A stretch of DNA of 64,000 bases, taken from assembly GCF_014648255.1 (NCBI RefSeq), contig NZ_BMQT01000006.1, positions 1-64,000 on the forward strand. Reading direction: 5' to 3'. Position 1 is the first letter of the stretch. The number at the start of each line of letters is the position of its first letter. The notes below the pieces were generated by a model. That model worked only from the letters and a program-made list of their open reading frames with translations, had not been told where the DNA came from and did no database searches. Positions 16,982-26,708 of this stretch are shown piece after piece. Source of the stretch: Nocardioides albus. Its GTDB lineage: Bacteria; Actinomycetota; Actinomycetes; Propionibacteriales; Nocardioidaceae. Both the position numbers and the translations under genes were made by a program.

Positions 16982-17944
16982 TCAGGCGCGGGGGTGGGCC
17001 TGACGGTAGGCCTTGCGGAGCCGATCGCTGCTGACGTGGGTGTAGATCTGGGTGGTGGCCAAGCTGGCGTGGCCGAGGAGCTCCTGGACCGAGCGGAGGT
17101 CGGCGCCACCCTCGAGAAGGTGGGTGGCCGTGCTGTGGCGGAGTCCGTGGGGACCGAGGTCGGGGGCGCCGGGGACGTCGGCAAGGCGTCGGTGGACGAG
17201 GGTGCGTACCGCGCGCTGGTCGAGGCGGCCGCCGCGGGCACCGAGGAACAGCGCGGGGCCGGAAGAATCGGTCAGCAGCTGTGGGCGACCGCGGACGACC
17301 CATCGATCGAGCGCCCGCACCGCGGGGCCACCGAAGGGCACCATCCGCTCCTTGCGGCCCTTGCCGAGCACCCGCACGACCCGTCGTTCGTAGTCGACGT
17401 CGTCCAGGTCGAGGCCGACGAGCTCGCCTACCCGGGCGCCGGTCGCGTAGAGCATCTCCAGCACGGCGATGTCGCGTATCCCGACTGCGGTGCCGTCCTC
17501 GGCGGCTGCGATGGCGGCAGTGATGAGGGATTCGACCTCGTCGGGGCGGAGTACGGCCGGGAGCGTGCGATGGGCCTTCGGCGAACCGAGGGCGGCACCG
17601 GCGTCGACCTGCGCCCGGCCGGTGCGCACGAGCCAGGCGCAGAAGACCCGGGCCGCGGTGGCCCGCCGCGCCAGGGTCGTCCGTGAGCGGCCGGTGGTCT
17701 GCTGCTTGGCCAGCCAGCTGCGCAGCGTGCGCAGGTCGATCGCCTCTGGACTGGCGCGGCCCATCCTCTCGGCATGGTCGAGCAGGCTGCGCACGTCGCC
17801 CAGATATGCCCTGACCGTGTGGTCGGAGAGACCGCGCTCGGCGCTGAGGTGTCGCTCGTAGTCCCCCAGCAGAGCGGCGTAGACCTCGGGAAGATCCGCT
17901 TCCGCGGCTCCACCCTCCTGGTCGACCTCCGGATCAGCGCTCAC
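16982..17944 (-). CDS. xerC: Tyrosine recombinase XerC
   Basis: A 320-residue site-specific recombinase for resolving chromosome dimers at dif. All catalytic residues are visible: R171 (ATGARVGEL), K195 (LGKGRKER), H266 and R269 (PHGLRH), H292 (LLGH) and nucleophile Y301 (QIYTHV). The N-terminal SAM-like core-binding domain covers ~20-110. The start is the GTG at 17944; the longer upstream frame is antisense noise. It is 29 bp downstream of dprA, the order seen in many actinobacteria, which supports a housekeeping XerC rather than a phage integrase. Confidence 0.95.
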   Translation of the reverse strand: MSADPEVDQEGGAAEADLPEVYAALLGDYERHLSAERGLSDHTVRAYLGDVRSLLDHAERMGRASPEAIDLRTLRSWLAKQQTTGRSRTTLARRATAARVFCAWLVRTGRAQVDAGAALGSPKAHRTLPAVLRPDEVESLITAAIAAAEDGTAVGIRDIAVLEMLYATGARVGELVGLDLDDVDYERRVVRVLGKGRKERMVPFGGPAVRALDRWVVRGRPQLLTDSSGPALFLGARGGRLDQRAVRTLVHRRLADVPGAPDLGPHGLRHSTATHLLEGGADLRSVQELLGHASLATTQIYTHVSSDRLRKAYRQAHPRA

Positions 17945-17973
17945 CCGAGCCAGAGTAGATGTTGCACCGGGTC

Positions 17974-19146
17974 TCAGGTGCGAGCCGCGCCCGGCGCCAG
18001 CTGCCAGCCCTCGGGGAAGCGTTCGGCGAGGCCGAGCGCCTCGAGTCGGGTCAACGCGGTGCCTGCGGTCTTCGGATGCAGACACGCCGACCTGGCGATG
18101 TCGAGCTGGGACGAGGGTCTGGTCACCGGGACCGCGTCGAGCACCTGCTTCTCGATGGAGGTGAGCGAGTCGCGGCGGCGTACGGGGCCTCGCGGCTCGG
18201 TGGTGAGTGCCTCGCCGGAGTCTCCGACGAGCTCGCGTACGTCGAGACCGTCGGTCACCAGGACACCCTTGCCAGTCCGCACGAGGTCGTGAGTCCCGAC
18301 AGAGGTCACCGCCCCCACCTGGCCCGGCACCGCCATCACAGGTGTGTTGATGCTGTAGGCCCAGTGGGAGGTGTTGAGTGACCCGCTGCGCGCGGCCGCC
18401 TCGACGACCACGGTGCCCCGGGCGAGAGCGGCGATGATCCGGTTGCGGGAGAGGAATCGGTAACGGGTCACCGGGAACCCGGGCGCGATCTCCGAGATCA
18501 CCGCTCCGCTCTCGGCGATGGCGTCGATGAGGCGCCGGTTGCGCAACGGATAGGGCACGTCCACACCGCCCGCGAGCACCGCGACGGTGCTCCCAGGCGG
18601 GCCGGTGAGGGCGCCGCGGTGCGCGGCGGCATCGATGCCGACCGCCGCCCCTGAGACGGTCACGAAGTCGTTGACCGCAAGGTCTGCGGCGATCCGCGCC
18701 GCGGCGTCGGCACCATAGGCTGTCGCCTCGCGGGACCCGACGATGGCGACCGATCGGTCGAGATCGCTGAGCAGGAGCGGGCCCCGCACCCACAGCCCGA
18801 GAGGGGTGCCGGTGCGGTGTTGAAGAGGCTCCTGCCCGGCGAGCCGCTCGACCTGGGCGGGCCACTCCTCGTCGCCGGGGATGACGTAGCGGAACCCGGC
18901 GTTGGTCGCCCGCTCCAGGTCGCGGTCAGGGTGGATCTGGGCCAGTCGCGCTCTCGCTTCGAGTCCGTCCTCGCCGAGGTCGGGGTCCTCCTCGGCGAAG
19001 CGTCGGTACACCTCGGTCGCGGTGGCTCCGACCATGCAGCTGTCGAGCAACGGGGTGCCGGGCTCGACCAGCTGCGTCAGCGCGATCCGGGACAGGCGCT
19101 CGCGCTCGAGGTCGGTGAAGGTCGGAGCGACAGACGCCGCGGTCAT
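17974..19146 (-). CDS. dprA: DNA-processing protein DprA
   Basis: A 390-residue DprA/Smf protein that loads RecA on incoming single-stranded DNA during transformation. The Rossmann-like core contains VAIVGSREATAYG and SGAAVGIDAAAHRGAL. A C-terminal winged-helix domain (~330-385) follows. The start ATG at 19146 overlaps the stop of the upstream comM gene by four bases, so the two are translationally coupled. Confidence 0.96.
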   Translation of the reverse strand: MTAASVAPTFTDLERERLSRIALTQLVEPGTPLLDSCMVGATATEVYRRFAEEDPDLGEDGLEARARLAQIHPDRDLERATNAGFRYVIPGDEEWPAQVERLAGQEPLQHRTGTPLGLWVRGPLLLSDLDRSVAIVGSREATAYGADAAARIAADLAVNDFVTVSGAAVGIDAAAHRGALTGPPGSTVAVLAGGVDVPYPLRNRRLIDAIAESGAVISEIAPGFPVTRYRFLSRNRIIAALARGTVVVEAAARSGSLNTSHWAYSINTPVMAVPGQVGAVTSVGTHDLVRTGKGVLVTDGLDVRELVGDSGEALTTEPRGPVRRRDSLTSIEKQVLDAVPVTRPSSQLDIARSACLHPKTAGTALTRLEALGLAERFPEGWQLAPGAART

Positions 19147-20726
19147 GCCGACCTCCCCTCGTAGGTCGCGACCGTGAGCGAACCGCCGCTGCGCAGCGCG
19201 AGCGCCGTCTCGGTCTCGGCGACTCCCGGCCAGTCGATGCCGGCCAAGTCGGCCACCGTCCAGGCGAGGCGATGCACCCGCACCGCGCCGCGACGGGTCA
19301 GGGCGCCCGAGAAGATGCGTGAGTCGATCAGCGCTTCGGCCGACGGCGGCAACGGCCAGTTGTCGCGCAGCGCGATCCCGCTGGCCTGACCGTTGAGCCG
19401 CCACCCGAAGTCGGCGTAACGCTCGCGCTGGCGACGCCGGGCCTCCGCGACGCGTTCGCGGATGTCCGCGCTGGCCTCCGAGCCCCAGGGGTCATGGTTC
19501 TGCTCCGACATCGGTCGCAGCGTGCGGCTGATGTCGATGCGGTCGGTGATCGGGCCGGAGACCTTGCGCGCATAGGCCTGTCGCTCGTTGGACCGGCAGA
19601 TGCAGCCGTCCTTGGTGATCGAGGCGTCGTAGTTGCCACACGGGCACGGGTTGGCGGCGAGGACGACCAGGGCACGCGCGGGAAGGGTCACCGACTCCTC
19701 ACCGCGGGAGACGGTGATGTCGCCGCTCTCCAGCGGCTCGCGCAGGCATTCGATGACGTCGCTCTTGAACAACGGGAACTCGTCGAGGAAGAGGACGCCA
19801 GCGTGGGAGAGCGAGACCTGCCCCGGACGGACCCGGCCGCTGCCGCCACCGACGATGCCAGGTTTGGAGGCGTCATGATGCGGAGCCGCGAACGGAGGCC
19901 GCGTCAGGAGCCCCCGGTCCACATCGAGCACCCCGGCCAGCGACTGCACCGCCATCACCTCGAGCGACTCCTCCCGAGACAGGTCGGGCAGGATCGTCGG
20001 GATCCGCTCGGCGATCGAGGTCTTGCCGCAGCCCTTCGGTCCTTTGAGCAGCAGGTGATGTCCACCGGCGGCCGCGACCTCGACCGCATAACGGGTCTCC
20101 GGCATCCCGCGAAGGTCGGACATGTCGATGTCGTCGAGCCTGCGGTCGCCTCGCCAGCCGAGCAGGCTGCCGCCGGTGCCGGTCGCGACCGGTGGCGCAT
20201 CGGGCACCGGCTCTCCCCGCAGCTCTGCGACCACCTGACCGAGGGAGCGGAAACCCAGGACCTCCATGCCGGGGACCATCGTCGCCTCGGCGACCTGTGG
20301 CTCCGGCACGACGACTCGCGCGATCCCGGCGTGCGAGGCGGCGAGCACCATCGGAAGCACCCCCGAGGTCGGTCGCAGCCCACCGTCGAGCGCCAGCTCG
20401 CCGATGAAGACCGTACGTTCGAGACCGATCGTCTCGATCTCACCGCTGGCCGCGAGGATCGCCAGCGCCATCGCGAGGTCGTAGTGCGAGCCGCCCTTGG
20501 GAAGGTCGGCCGGCGAGAGCAGCACCGTGATCCGCTTCGTCGCCGGCCACTCGAGCTCGGAGTTGATGATCGCCATCCGCACCCGGTCGCGACCCTCGGC
20601 CAGCACGCTGTCGGCACGGCCGACCAGGGTGACCCCCACCAGACCGGGCGAGACATCTGCCTGCACATCGACCAGATGGCCGACCGCGCCGCGAAGCGCG
20701 ACGCCATGGGCTCGTGCGTATCCCAT
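19143..20726 (-). CDS. comM: YifB/ComM Mg-chelatase-like AAA+ ATPase
   Basis: A 527-residue protein. An N-terminal LonB-protease-like domain (~20-140) is followed by an AAA+ Mg-chelatase core with Walker A GPKGCGKTS, HHDASKPGIVGGG, the sensor region VLAANPCPCGNY and a four-cysteine insertion. ComM is a branch-migration helicase that helps integrate transforming DNA. Its ATG shares one base with the YraN stop (TGATG), and its stop overlaps the dprA start, giving a tightly coupled YraN-comM-dprA unit. Confidence 0.95.
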   Translation of the reverse strand: MGYARAHGVALRGAVGHLVDVQADVSPGLVGVTLVGRADSVLAEGRDRVRMAIINSELEWPATKRITVLLSPADLPKGGSHYDLAMALAILAASGEIETIGLERTVFIGELALDGGLRPTSGVLPMVLAASHAGIARVVVPEPQVAEATMVPGMEVLGFRSLGQVVAELRGEPVPDAPPVATGTGGSLLGWRGDRRLDDIDMSDLRGMPETRYAVEVAAAGGHHLLLKGPKGCGKTSIAERIPTILPDLSREESLEVMAVQSLAGVLDVDRGLLTRPPFAAPHHDASKPGIVGGGSGRVRPGQVSLSHAGVLFLDEFPLFKSDVIECLREPLESGDITVSRGEESVTLPARALVVLAANPCPCGNYDASITKDGCICRSNERQAYARKVSGPITDRIDISRTLRPMSEQNHDPWGSEASADIRERVAEARRRQRERYADFGWRLNGQASGIALRDNWPLPPSAEALIDSRIFSGALTRRGAVRVHRLAWTVADLAGIDWPGVAETETALALRSGGSLTVATYEGRSA

Positions 20727-21091
20727 CACAGCCCCCTGACGTGCTCGACCAGCGCCGAGCCTCGAGGGGCGTGCATGACCGCGACGAGATCTATCCGGAT
20801 CCCGGGGGCTTGCACATCGTGCTGCTGCAGCCAGGCCATCCCCAACCGCTTCAGGCGGTCGAGCTTGGTCTTGTCCACTGCCTCGTGCGGTGTCCCGCAC
20901 CCGTCATGGCTGCGGGTCTTCACCTCGCAGACGACGAGCGTGTCCTCCTCGCGGAGGACCAGGTCGATCTCTCCCTCGGCGCACCGCCAGTTGCGATCGA
21001 GCACGATCATGCCCGCCTCGACCAGATATCTCTCGGCGACCGATTCGCCGTAGCTTCCCAGCGCGATCCGCGCCGGTGCCGTTGAACTCAT
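20726..21091 (-). CDS. YraN family (UPF0102) nuclease-like protein
   Basis: A 121-residue protein with a restriction-endonuclease-like fold: GSYGESVAERYL, GEIDLVLREEDTLVVCEVKTR with the Asp and Glu-x-Lys of the nuclease core. Its biological function is unsettled. Two adjacent ATGs are available. I chose 21091 because GGAGG lies six bases upstream; 21094 would leave only three. Confidence 0.92.
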   Translation of the reverse strand: MSSTAPARIALGSYGESVAERYLVEAGMIVLDRNWRCAEGEIDLVLREEDTLVVCEVKTRSHDGCGTPHEAVDKTKLDRLKRLGMAWLQQHDVQAPGIRIDLVAVMHAPRGSALVEHVRGL

Positions 21092-21219
21092 CATGGACCT
21101 CCTGCCATTCGGCTTCGAGGTCCACACTCATCGGGAGGACCGACAATTCGAGCCGGTTCCAGGACGCCTGGGGATAACCCAGGATCGAGATCGCCCTGTG
21201 GACGGCAACTGGCCCGAGG

Positions 21220-21528
21220 TCAGTCCAGCGGCTCGTCGATGTCGGTCGGGTTGAGCGTCTCCACGTTCACGTCCTTGAAGGTGAGCACCTTGACCGCCTT
21301 CGCGAACCGGGCCGGCCGATACATGTCCCACACCCAGACGTCGTTCATCGACACCTCGAAGTAGACGTCCCCCGAGTCCGTACGCGCCCGCACGTCGACC
21401 TGGTTGCACAGATAGAAGCGGCGGTCGGTCTCGACGACGTACTTGAAGATGCCGACCACGTCGCGGTACTCGCGGTAGAGGGTCAGCTCCATCTCGGTCT
21501 CGTACTTCTCGAGATCCTCCGCGCTCAT
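21220..21528 (-). CDS. DUF2469 family protein
   Basis: A 102-residue protein typical of actinobacteria: MSAEDLEKYETEMELTLYRE, then VVETDRRFYLCNQVDV and MNDVWVWDMYRPARFAK. It is found between rnhB and YraN in most actinobacterial genomes, and its role is unknown to me. There is no signal peptide or membrane segment. Confidence 0.93.
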   Translation of the reverse strand: MSAEDLEKYETEMELTLYREYRDVVGIFKYVVETDRRFYLCNQVDVRARTDSGDVYFEVSMNDVWVWDMYRPARFAKAVKVLTFKDVNVETLNPTDIDEPLD

Positions 21529-21555
21529 GCCGCCGCTCGCTCGCGCTCGCTCATG

Positions 21556-22248
21556 TCACGACTCTAGAGCCAGTTCCCGCGTAGAACCGGGAAGACTCCA
21601 CGAGCGCCGGTGGTACGCCGAGGGTCCGAGGCGCTCGAGCGCGGCGATGTGAGCAGGCGCCGAATAGCCCTTGTTGTCGGCCCACGCGTAGTCGGGATAC
21701 TCCTCGTGCAGCGCCACCATCAGCGCGTCGCGCGAGGTCTTCGCCAGGATCGAGGCTGCGGCGACGGCGGCACACTTCATGTCGGCCTTGATCATCGTCG
21801 TCACCGGCGGCACCTCGACCTCCTCCACCATCGCGGAGACCTCGCCGAAGAGGCCCTCCTGCACCGGTGGGGTCAGATAGTTGTGGTTGCCGTCGAGCAG
21901 CAGCGCGTCGGGACGTACGTCCAGGGCACCCAACGCTCGCTGTCCGGCCAGCCGCATCGCGGCCATGATCCCGACCTCGTCGATCTCGGAGGCCAGCGCG
22001 TGCCCGACCGCGGAGTCGACCGCCCAGCGGCGCACCTTCGGCGCGAGCATCTCGCGGGCCTCGGGCGTGAGCAGCTTGGAGTCGCGTACGCCCTGGGGTG
22101 CCGTGCGGGTCGCCGCGGAGATCACCACGATCCCGATCGAGACCGGCCCGCAGAGCGCTCCACGCCCCACCTCGTCGACGGCACCGAGATGGGTGATGCC
22201 ATCGCGCAGCATGGACCGCTCGACTCGCAGGGTAGGCGCACTGCTCAC
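21556..22248 (-). CDS. rnhB: Ribonuclease HII
   Basis: A 230-residue RNase HII that cleaves RNA in RNA-DNA hybrids and at single ribonucleotides. It shows the DEVGRG active-site motif (D25, E26), [10 protein letters not shown] and [17 protein letters not shown]. The GTG start overlaps the lepB stop by four bases (GTGA), so it is coupled to lepB. Confidence 0.96.
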   Translation of the reverse strand: MSSAPTLRVERSMLRDGITHLGAVDEVGRGALCGPVSIGIVVISAATRTAPQGVRDSKLLTPEAREMLAPKVRRWAVDSAVGHALASEIDEVGIMAAMRLAGQRALGALDVRPDALLLDGNHNYLTPPVQEGLFGEVSAMVEEVEVPPVTTMIKADMKCAAVAAASILAKTSRDALMVALHEEYPDYAWADNKGYSAPAHIAALERLGPSAYHRRSWSLPGSTRELALES

Positions 22249-23147
22249 TGTGCCGGCACGTCCTCGAAGCTCTCGGGGCGGTGGATCCACTTCGCCCGGT
22301 CCAGCGGCCAGCCCAGCGCGACGACCTTGCCGACCACGTTCTCCTCCGGAACCCAGGGGATCATCGCGCAGTCGGTCTCGTTGGCGGTGCACATGTGCAC
22401 GGTCGAGTCGGCGGAGTTGGCCCGGTTGTCGCCCATCACGAACAGCGACCCCTCGGGCACCGGACCGACCTCCCAGTGGCGGGTGCCGGGCATCGGCCCG
22501 AAGCACTCGCCCTCCTTGTTGGGGCGGCCGCACTTGGTCTGGGACGGCCGAGCGTACGGCTCCTCGATCGGAACCCCGTTGACGATCAGCCGACCCTGCT
22601 TGTCGCAGCACTCGATGACGTCGCCGGGAACGCCGATCACGCGCTTCACCAAGTGGCCGCCCTCGGGGTAGAGACCGATCACGGCGAGACCCTTGCCGAG
22701 CAGGTTGTCGGGGCCGGCCGACTCCTCGACGCCGAGCCAGGAGCCGGGGTCGGAGAAGACCACGACGTCACCGCGCTGAGGCGTGCCCGAGAGCCAATAG
22801 GACGGCTTCTCGACAAGCACCCGGTCGTCGGTCGCCACCGACGGACCACCCTGCAGCCCCGGCTCCATCGACTCGGAGGGGATGTAGAAGGCCTGGACGA
22901 ACAGTGCCTTCACGATGATCGCGACCAGCACGGCCAGCACGACCAGGACGATGCCTTCCTGCCAGGCGGACAGGCGCGGCTTGGACTCCTCCTCACGGCG
23001 CGGACCGTTACCGGGGCCCGGCGGCTCGGAGGCCCAGCGAGGAGCCTGGGGCGAAGACGAGAACGACCGCGATCCCCCTGTCTCGGGCCCGTCCCAGCGG
23101 GCCTGGGGCCCGACGCCGACGGAAGGATCGCGGTCGTTCGAAGTCAC
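22245..23147 (-). CDS. lepB: Signal peptidase I
   Basis: A 300-residue membrane protease that removes Sec and Tat signal peptides. A Ser/Pro-rich cytoplasmic N-terminus (~1-62) is followed by one TM helix (~64-88). The catalytic serine is in IPSESMEP (S93), the general-base lysine in [11 protein letters not shown] (K168), and the box-E segment is [10 protein letters not shown]. It lies between rplS and rnhB, as in other actinobacteria. Confidence 0.96.
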   Translation of the reverse strand: MTSNDRDPSVGVGPQARWDGPETGGSRSFSSSPQAPRWASEPPGPGNGPRREEESKPRLSAWQEGIVLVVLAVLVAIIVKALFVQAFYIPSESMEPGLQGGPSVATDDRVLVEKPSYWLSGTPQRGDVVVFSDPGSWLGVEESAGPDNLLGKGLAVIGLYPEGGHLVKRVIGVPGDVIECCDKQGRLIVNGVPIEEPYARPSQTKCGRPNKEGECFGPMPGTRHWEVGPVPEGSLFVMGDNRANSADSTVHMCTANETDCAMIPWVPEENVVGKVVALGWPLDRAKWIHRPESFEDVPAQ

Positions 23148-23221
23148 GCGGTGAGTCTAGAGACTCCCTCCATAACGAGCCTCATCGACTCGCAATGCTC
23201 AGGAACCTCAGACATCCCGAC

Positions 23222-23572
23222 TCACGCCTCGCGGCGCTCCTTGATCTTCGCCTTCTTGCCACGCAGGTTGCGCAGGTAGTAGAGCTTCGCGCGACGGACG
23301 TCACCACGGGTGACGACCTCGATCTGCTCGAAGATCGGCGAGTGCAGCGGGAAGGTGCGCTCGACACCCACGCCGAAGGAGACCTTGCGGACGGTGAAGG
23401 TGCGGCCGATGCCGGACCCGTGGACGCGGATCACGACGCCCTGGAAGACCTGGACGCGGGACCGGTTGCCCTCGACGACCTTGACGTGCACCTTGACGGT
23501 GTCACCGGCGCGGAACTCCGGCAGGTCGTCGCGCTTGGCGGCGTTGCCGACCTCAGCAAGTACGTTGCTCAT
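23222..23572 (-). CDS. rplS: Large ribosomal subunit protein bL19
   Basis: A 116-residue L19 located at the interface between the subunits. The family pattern is clear: [40 protein letters not shown] and the basic C-terminus [14 protein letters not shown]. It begins the rplS-lepB-rnhB run. Confidence 0.98.
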   Translation of the reverse strand: MSNVLAEVGNAAKRDDLPEFRAGDTVKVHVKVVEGNRSRVQVFQGVVIRVHGSGIGRTFTVRKVSFGVGVERTFPLHSPIFEQIEVVTRGDVRRAKLYYLRNLRGKKAKIKERREA

Positions 23573-23895
23573 CTTTTCTCCTCACGCTCGCCACAGGCCG
23601 ATCGCGGTCATCAATGCCCTGGTCAGGGCGATCTTTGGCGGTGGTCCAGCCGCACTGGCCGGCGGCGCACGGCTCCCCCTGTGGCAGGAACCCAGCGCGA
23701 CACCTCCGGGTGCCTTCTTCGGAGCGTGCTTTCGGCCGACTGGACCGGCCCACAAGTCTGCCACAGCGCCGTGGACCGCCGAGAATCGAGGCGAGGGAGT
23801 AACCGCGCGCAGTGCGGAGACGACCGAGCGAGCCAGTAACCGGGCAGAGCGCGAAGACGTACGCAGCGCCTCGGCGCCCGTGCGAGGATGCCCCC
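23573..23895. promoter_or_regulatory. 323-bp divergent region between rplS and the Fic gene
   Basis: No gene found. It must carry the rplS promoter and leader on the minus strand and the Fic promoter on the plus strand. I see no convincing -35/-10 pair, riboswitch or palindrome. The Fic ribosome-binding site is GCGAGGA at 23883-23889. Confidence 0.4.
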
Positions 23896-25107
23896 GTGAC
23901 CGACACCGACTGGGCGCCGCACACCTACGTGACGCGACCCTACCGGCAAAGGATCCCGCGCGGACCGCGGGCGGACCGGATGCTCCGCGAGGTGACGGTC
24001 GCGCTGCCTCCGCACATCGCCGAGCTCGATCTGGCGCTGGAGCGGCCGGTGGCGGCGATGACGACGGCCAGCGCAGGCGCGCTCCGCCACCTCGACCTCG
24101 TCCACGGGCGGACGATGGCCGGCCTCAACCATCTCCAGCTGCGCACCGAGGCGATCGACTCCTCCAAGATCGAACACGTCGAGGCCAGTCTGGCCGACTA
24201 CGGACGAGCCCTGCTGGGGATCGGAGCCAACGCCTCGGCGGTCTCGATGGCCTCCGCGACCCAGGCGATGGAGCGACTGATCCGGGAGGCCGACACCACC
24301 CGCAAGATCACCTCCGACGCGATCTTGCGCGCTCACGGCGACCTGTTCGGCCGCCACCCCGACGAGGCGGCCGGAGCGGGCCGGTTCCGCACCGTTCAGA
24401 ACTGGGTCGGCGGCTCCGACTACGCGCCCCGGGACACCCTCCACGTGCCGCCCCCGCCCGAGACGGTCGTCGACTACATCGAGGACCTGGTCGCGTTCGC
24501 GAACCGCGACGATCTCGCTCCCATCGCGCAGGCGGCGATCGTGCATGCCCAGTTCGAGTCGATCCATCCCTTCATCGACGGCAACGGCCGCATCGGCCGT
24601 GCTCTCATCCACGCGGTGCTGCGCCGGCGCCGTGCCTCACGCCACCTCGCCGTGCCGATCGCCTCGGCACTCGTCGCCCATCGCGACCGCTACTTCGCCG
24701 CGCTCAACGGCTACCGGGCAGGCACCGCGTCCACGATCATCGCCATGCTCGCCGCCTCGACGACCATCGCCACGACCGAGTCGTGGAAGACCGCCGAGGC
24801 CCTGGAGCGGATCCGGCGCGGCTGGGGCGAGGCGGCCGGCGACCCACGGCCGGGGTCTGCTGCGTACCGTCTTCTCGATCTGCTCACCGAAGAACCGATC
24901 CTCAACGCCGATCTCGTCGTGGAGCGACTCGGGCTCGAGCACGCCCAGGAGACGATCGACCGGCTGGAGCAGGCCAGGATCCTCTCCCCCATCAAGCGCA
25001 CCCGCCGCTCCCCTGTATGGGTCGCGCCCGCGGTGCTGGCCGAGGTGGAGGACCTCAGCGCGCGCATCCAGCACCAGGCGAGGCAGCTGCCCTACGGGCC
25101 CCGCTGA
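23896..25107 (+). CDS. Fic-domain AMPylase, self-inhibited class
   Basis: A 403-residue Fic protein, expected to transfer AMP (or another nucleotide) from NTP to a protein hydroxyl. The full catalytic motif HPFIDGNGRIGR is at residues 224-235. The N-terminal motif DSSKIEHVEAS (88-98) corresponds to the inhibitory helix ([S/T]xxxE[G/N], usually SSxIEG), with His instead of Gly/Asn after the Glu. A winged-helix domain (~310-370) follows. No antitoxin-like partner is adjacent, as expected when the inhibitor is built in. GTG start. Confidence 0.9.
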   Translation: MTDTDWAPHTYVTRPYRQRIPRGPRADRMLREVTVALPPHIAELDLALERPVAAMTTASAGALRHLDLVHGRTMAGLNHLQLRTEAIDSSKIEHVEASLADYGRALLGIGANASAVSMASATQAMERLIREADTTRKITSDAILRAHGDLFGRHPDEAAGAGRFRTVQNWVGGSDYAPRDTLHVPPPPETVVDYIEDLVAFANRDDLAPIAQAAIVHAQFESIHPFIDGNGRIGRALIHAVLRRRRASRHLAVPIASALVAHRDRYFAALNGYRAGTASTIIAMLAASTTIATTESWKTAEALERIRRGWGEAAGDPRPGSAAYRLLDLLTEEPILNADLVVERLGLEHAQETIDRLEQARILSPIKRTRRSPVWVAPAVLAEVEDLSARIQHQARQLPYGPR

Positions 25108-25116
25108 GCGGGGGAT

Positions 25117-25173
25117 GTTCACCGAGGTAACTCGGTGAACGGCCAGCCCTGTTCACTGAGGTAACTCGGTGAA
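25117..25173. repeat. Two tandem copies of a 16-bp palindromic repeat
   Basis: A perfect 10-bp palindrome GTTCACCGAG-GTAA-CTCGGTGAAC (25117-25140), and a near copy with one change at 25151-25173. The shared core ACCGAGGTAACTCGGT also occurs at 34639-34654 and, inverted, at 34701-34716. These copies lie 9 bp after the Fic stop and may act as terminators, though tandem copies with the same core suggest a dispersed repeat family. Confidence 0.75.
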
Positions 25174-25248
25174 GCAAGTGAGCACTCAGCGAGGCACCCT
25201 TCGACAGGCTCGGGCCGTCGCCTCGGCGAACATCCCGCCCGTACGCCG

Positions 25249-25282
25249 CGAGGCCCGCCCCGGCGAACCGGAGCGGGCCTCG
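25249..25282 (-). terminator. amtB terminator hairpin
   Basis: A 15-bp stem with one mismatch (25249-25263 with 25268-25282) and a CGAA tetraloop, 16 bp after the amtB stop. Confidence 0.8.
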
Positions 25283-25298
25283 TGCGTGAAGGAGTCGA

Positions 25299-26555
25299 TC
25301 AGCCGAGCTCGGAGTAGCCCGGCTCGTGCAGAACGGTGTCGATACCGGCGACCTCGTCCTCCTCCTTGGCCCGGAATCCGATGGTCTTCTCGATCGCCAT
25401 CCCGATGACGAAGGCGACCACGAACGAGAAAGCGATCACGGTGAGCGAGGAGAGGATCTGGGCGCCGAGCAGCTTGAAGCTGCCGCCGAAGACCAGGCTG
25501 CCGCCGGTGAGCGCCTCGATGCCGAAGATGCCGACCCACACGCAGCCGATGAACCCTGCGACGAGGTGGATGCCGACCACGTCGAGGGTGTCGTCGAAGC
25601 CGAGCTTGAACTTGAGCTCCACGGCCAGCGAGCAGACGGCACCGGCGACGAGCCCGAGGACGAGGGCCCAGACCGGGCTCACGAACGCACAGGCCGGGGT
25701 GATCGCGACCAGACCGGTGACGATGCCGGACGCGGCACCGACGGCGGTAGGCTTGCCGTCCTTGAACTGCTCGACGACGATCCAGCCGATCAGACCGGCG
25801 GCCGGGGCGATGAGGGTGTTGAGGAAGATCAGCGAGGTCTGGCCCTCGTCGGCGCCGAAGACGCCGGTGTTGAAGCCGAACCAGCCGAACCACAGGATCG
25901 CCGTGCCGATCAGCACGAGCGGTACGTTGTGAGCGACCGTCTCCTCCTTGGAGAAGCCGACCTTGCGCCGGCCGAGCACGAGCGCCAGCGCCATCGCCGC
26001 GGCGCCTGCGGACTGGTGGATCACGGTGCCACCGGCCCAGTCGAGGGAGCCCCCGAGGCCGTAGACGTTGTTGGCGAGCCAACCGTAGAAGTTGCCGTCG
26101 GCGTCCACGCCCCAGATCCAGCGGAAGGTCGGGAAGACCACGAAGGTGGCGAAGAAGACCGCGAAGATCATCCACGGCCAGAACCGAGCACGGTCGGCGA
26201 CCGCACCCGAGACCAGGGCCACGGTGATGATGCAGAAGGCGACCAGGAAGGCGTGTCCACCGAAGAGGTTGCCGGCCTCACCGCTGCCCGCGGAGGCGAC
26301 CAGATCGGTCATCCCGAAGTCCTCGAACGGGTTGCCGAACAGCTTGCTGCCGCCGCTGGTGCCGTTGCCGGCGATACCGGTGCCGCCGTAGAGGACGTAC
26401 AGGATCGTGACGACGGCCATCGAGCCGAAGCTCAGCATCATCATCGAGACGACGGACTTGGCCTTCACCAGACCGCCATAGAAGAACGCGAGGCCGGGGG
26501 TCATGAAGATGACCAGGGCCGCGCACAGGAGTTGCCATGCTAGTTCGACAGACAT
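25299..26555 (-). CDS. amtB: Ammonium transporter AmtB
   Basis: A 418-residue Amt channel with about 11 membrane helices. The conserved Asp and twin-histidine pore residues are present: D172 in LDWAGGTVIH, H180, and H330 in DDTLDVVGIHLVAG. The short cytoplasmic C-terminus (DEVAGIDTVLHEPGYSELG) is where PII proteins dock. In many bacteria amtB is next to a PII gene; here the two PII genes and glnD lie about 10 kb away. A GTTAC-N6-GTAAC box 116 bp upstream suggests GlnR control. Confidence 0.96.
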   Translation of the reverse strand: MSVELAWQLLCAALVIFMTPGLAFFYGGLVKAKSVVSMMMLSFGSMAVVTILYVLYGGTGIAGNGTSGGSKLFGNPFEDFGMTDLVASAGSGEAGNLFGGHAFLVAFCIITVALVSGAVADRARFWPWMIFAVFFATFVVFPTFRWIWGVDADGNFYGWLANNVYGLGGSLDWAGGTVIHQSAGAAAMALALVLGRRKVGFSKEETVAHNVPLVLIGTAILWFGWFGFNTGVFGADEGQTSLIFLNTLIAPAAGLIGWIVVEQFKDGKPTAVGAASGIVTGLVAITPACAFVSPVWALVLGLVAGAVCSLAVELKFKLGFDDTLDVVGIHLVAGFIGCVWVGIFGIEALTGGSLVFGGSFKLLGAQILSSLTVIAFSFVVAFVIGMAIEKTIGFRAKEEDEVAGIDTVLHEPGYSELG

Positions 26556-26670
26556 TCAGTGCCTCATAGAAGTCTCGGGACTGGGCGGTGGCGTCACGCG
26601 AGCCACGTCGCTCGTCGTACGCATTGCCCGGAATCGTCGCGATGCTTCGTTTCAGGGACCGATGTCTGGT

Positions 26671-26686
26671 GTTACAGGAAAGTAAC
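26671..26686 (-). promoter_or_regulatory. Candidate GlnR box upstream of amtB
   Basis: GTTAC-N6-GTAAC, a perfect palindrome, in the amtB promoter region. The actinobacterial GlnR half-box pair is gTnAC-N6-GaAAc; this site matches nine of the ten key positions on reading GTAAC for GAAAC. A related box precedes the second PII gene. Confidence 0.5.
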
Positions 26687-26708
26687 AGTGTTGGCGGTTG
26701 CCGTTCCG

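Noticed and set aside
16982..17944. Tyrosine recombinase as a sign of a phage or genomic island
   Set aside because: It sits in the conserved dprA-xerC order among core genes, with no att repeats or phage genes, so it is the housekeeping XerC.
21533..21554. GCTCGC/GCGAGC-rich stretches here and near 44208 considered as a dedicated repeat family
   Set aside because: They are short, simple, and of a kind found widely between actinobacterial genes. The copies here differ and give no stable extended structure.
25117..25173. Tandem palindromes considered as a CRISPR array
   Set aside because: Only two copies, spaced about 10 bp apart, with no uniform spacers and no cas genes.
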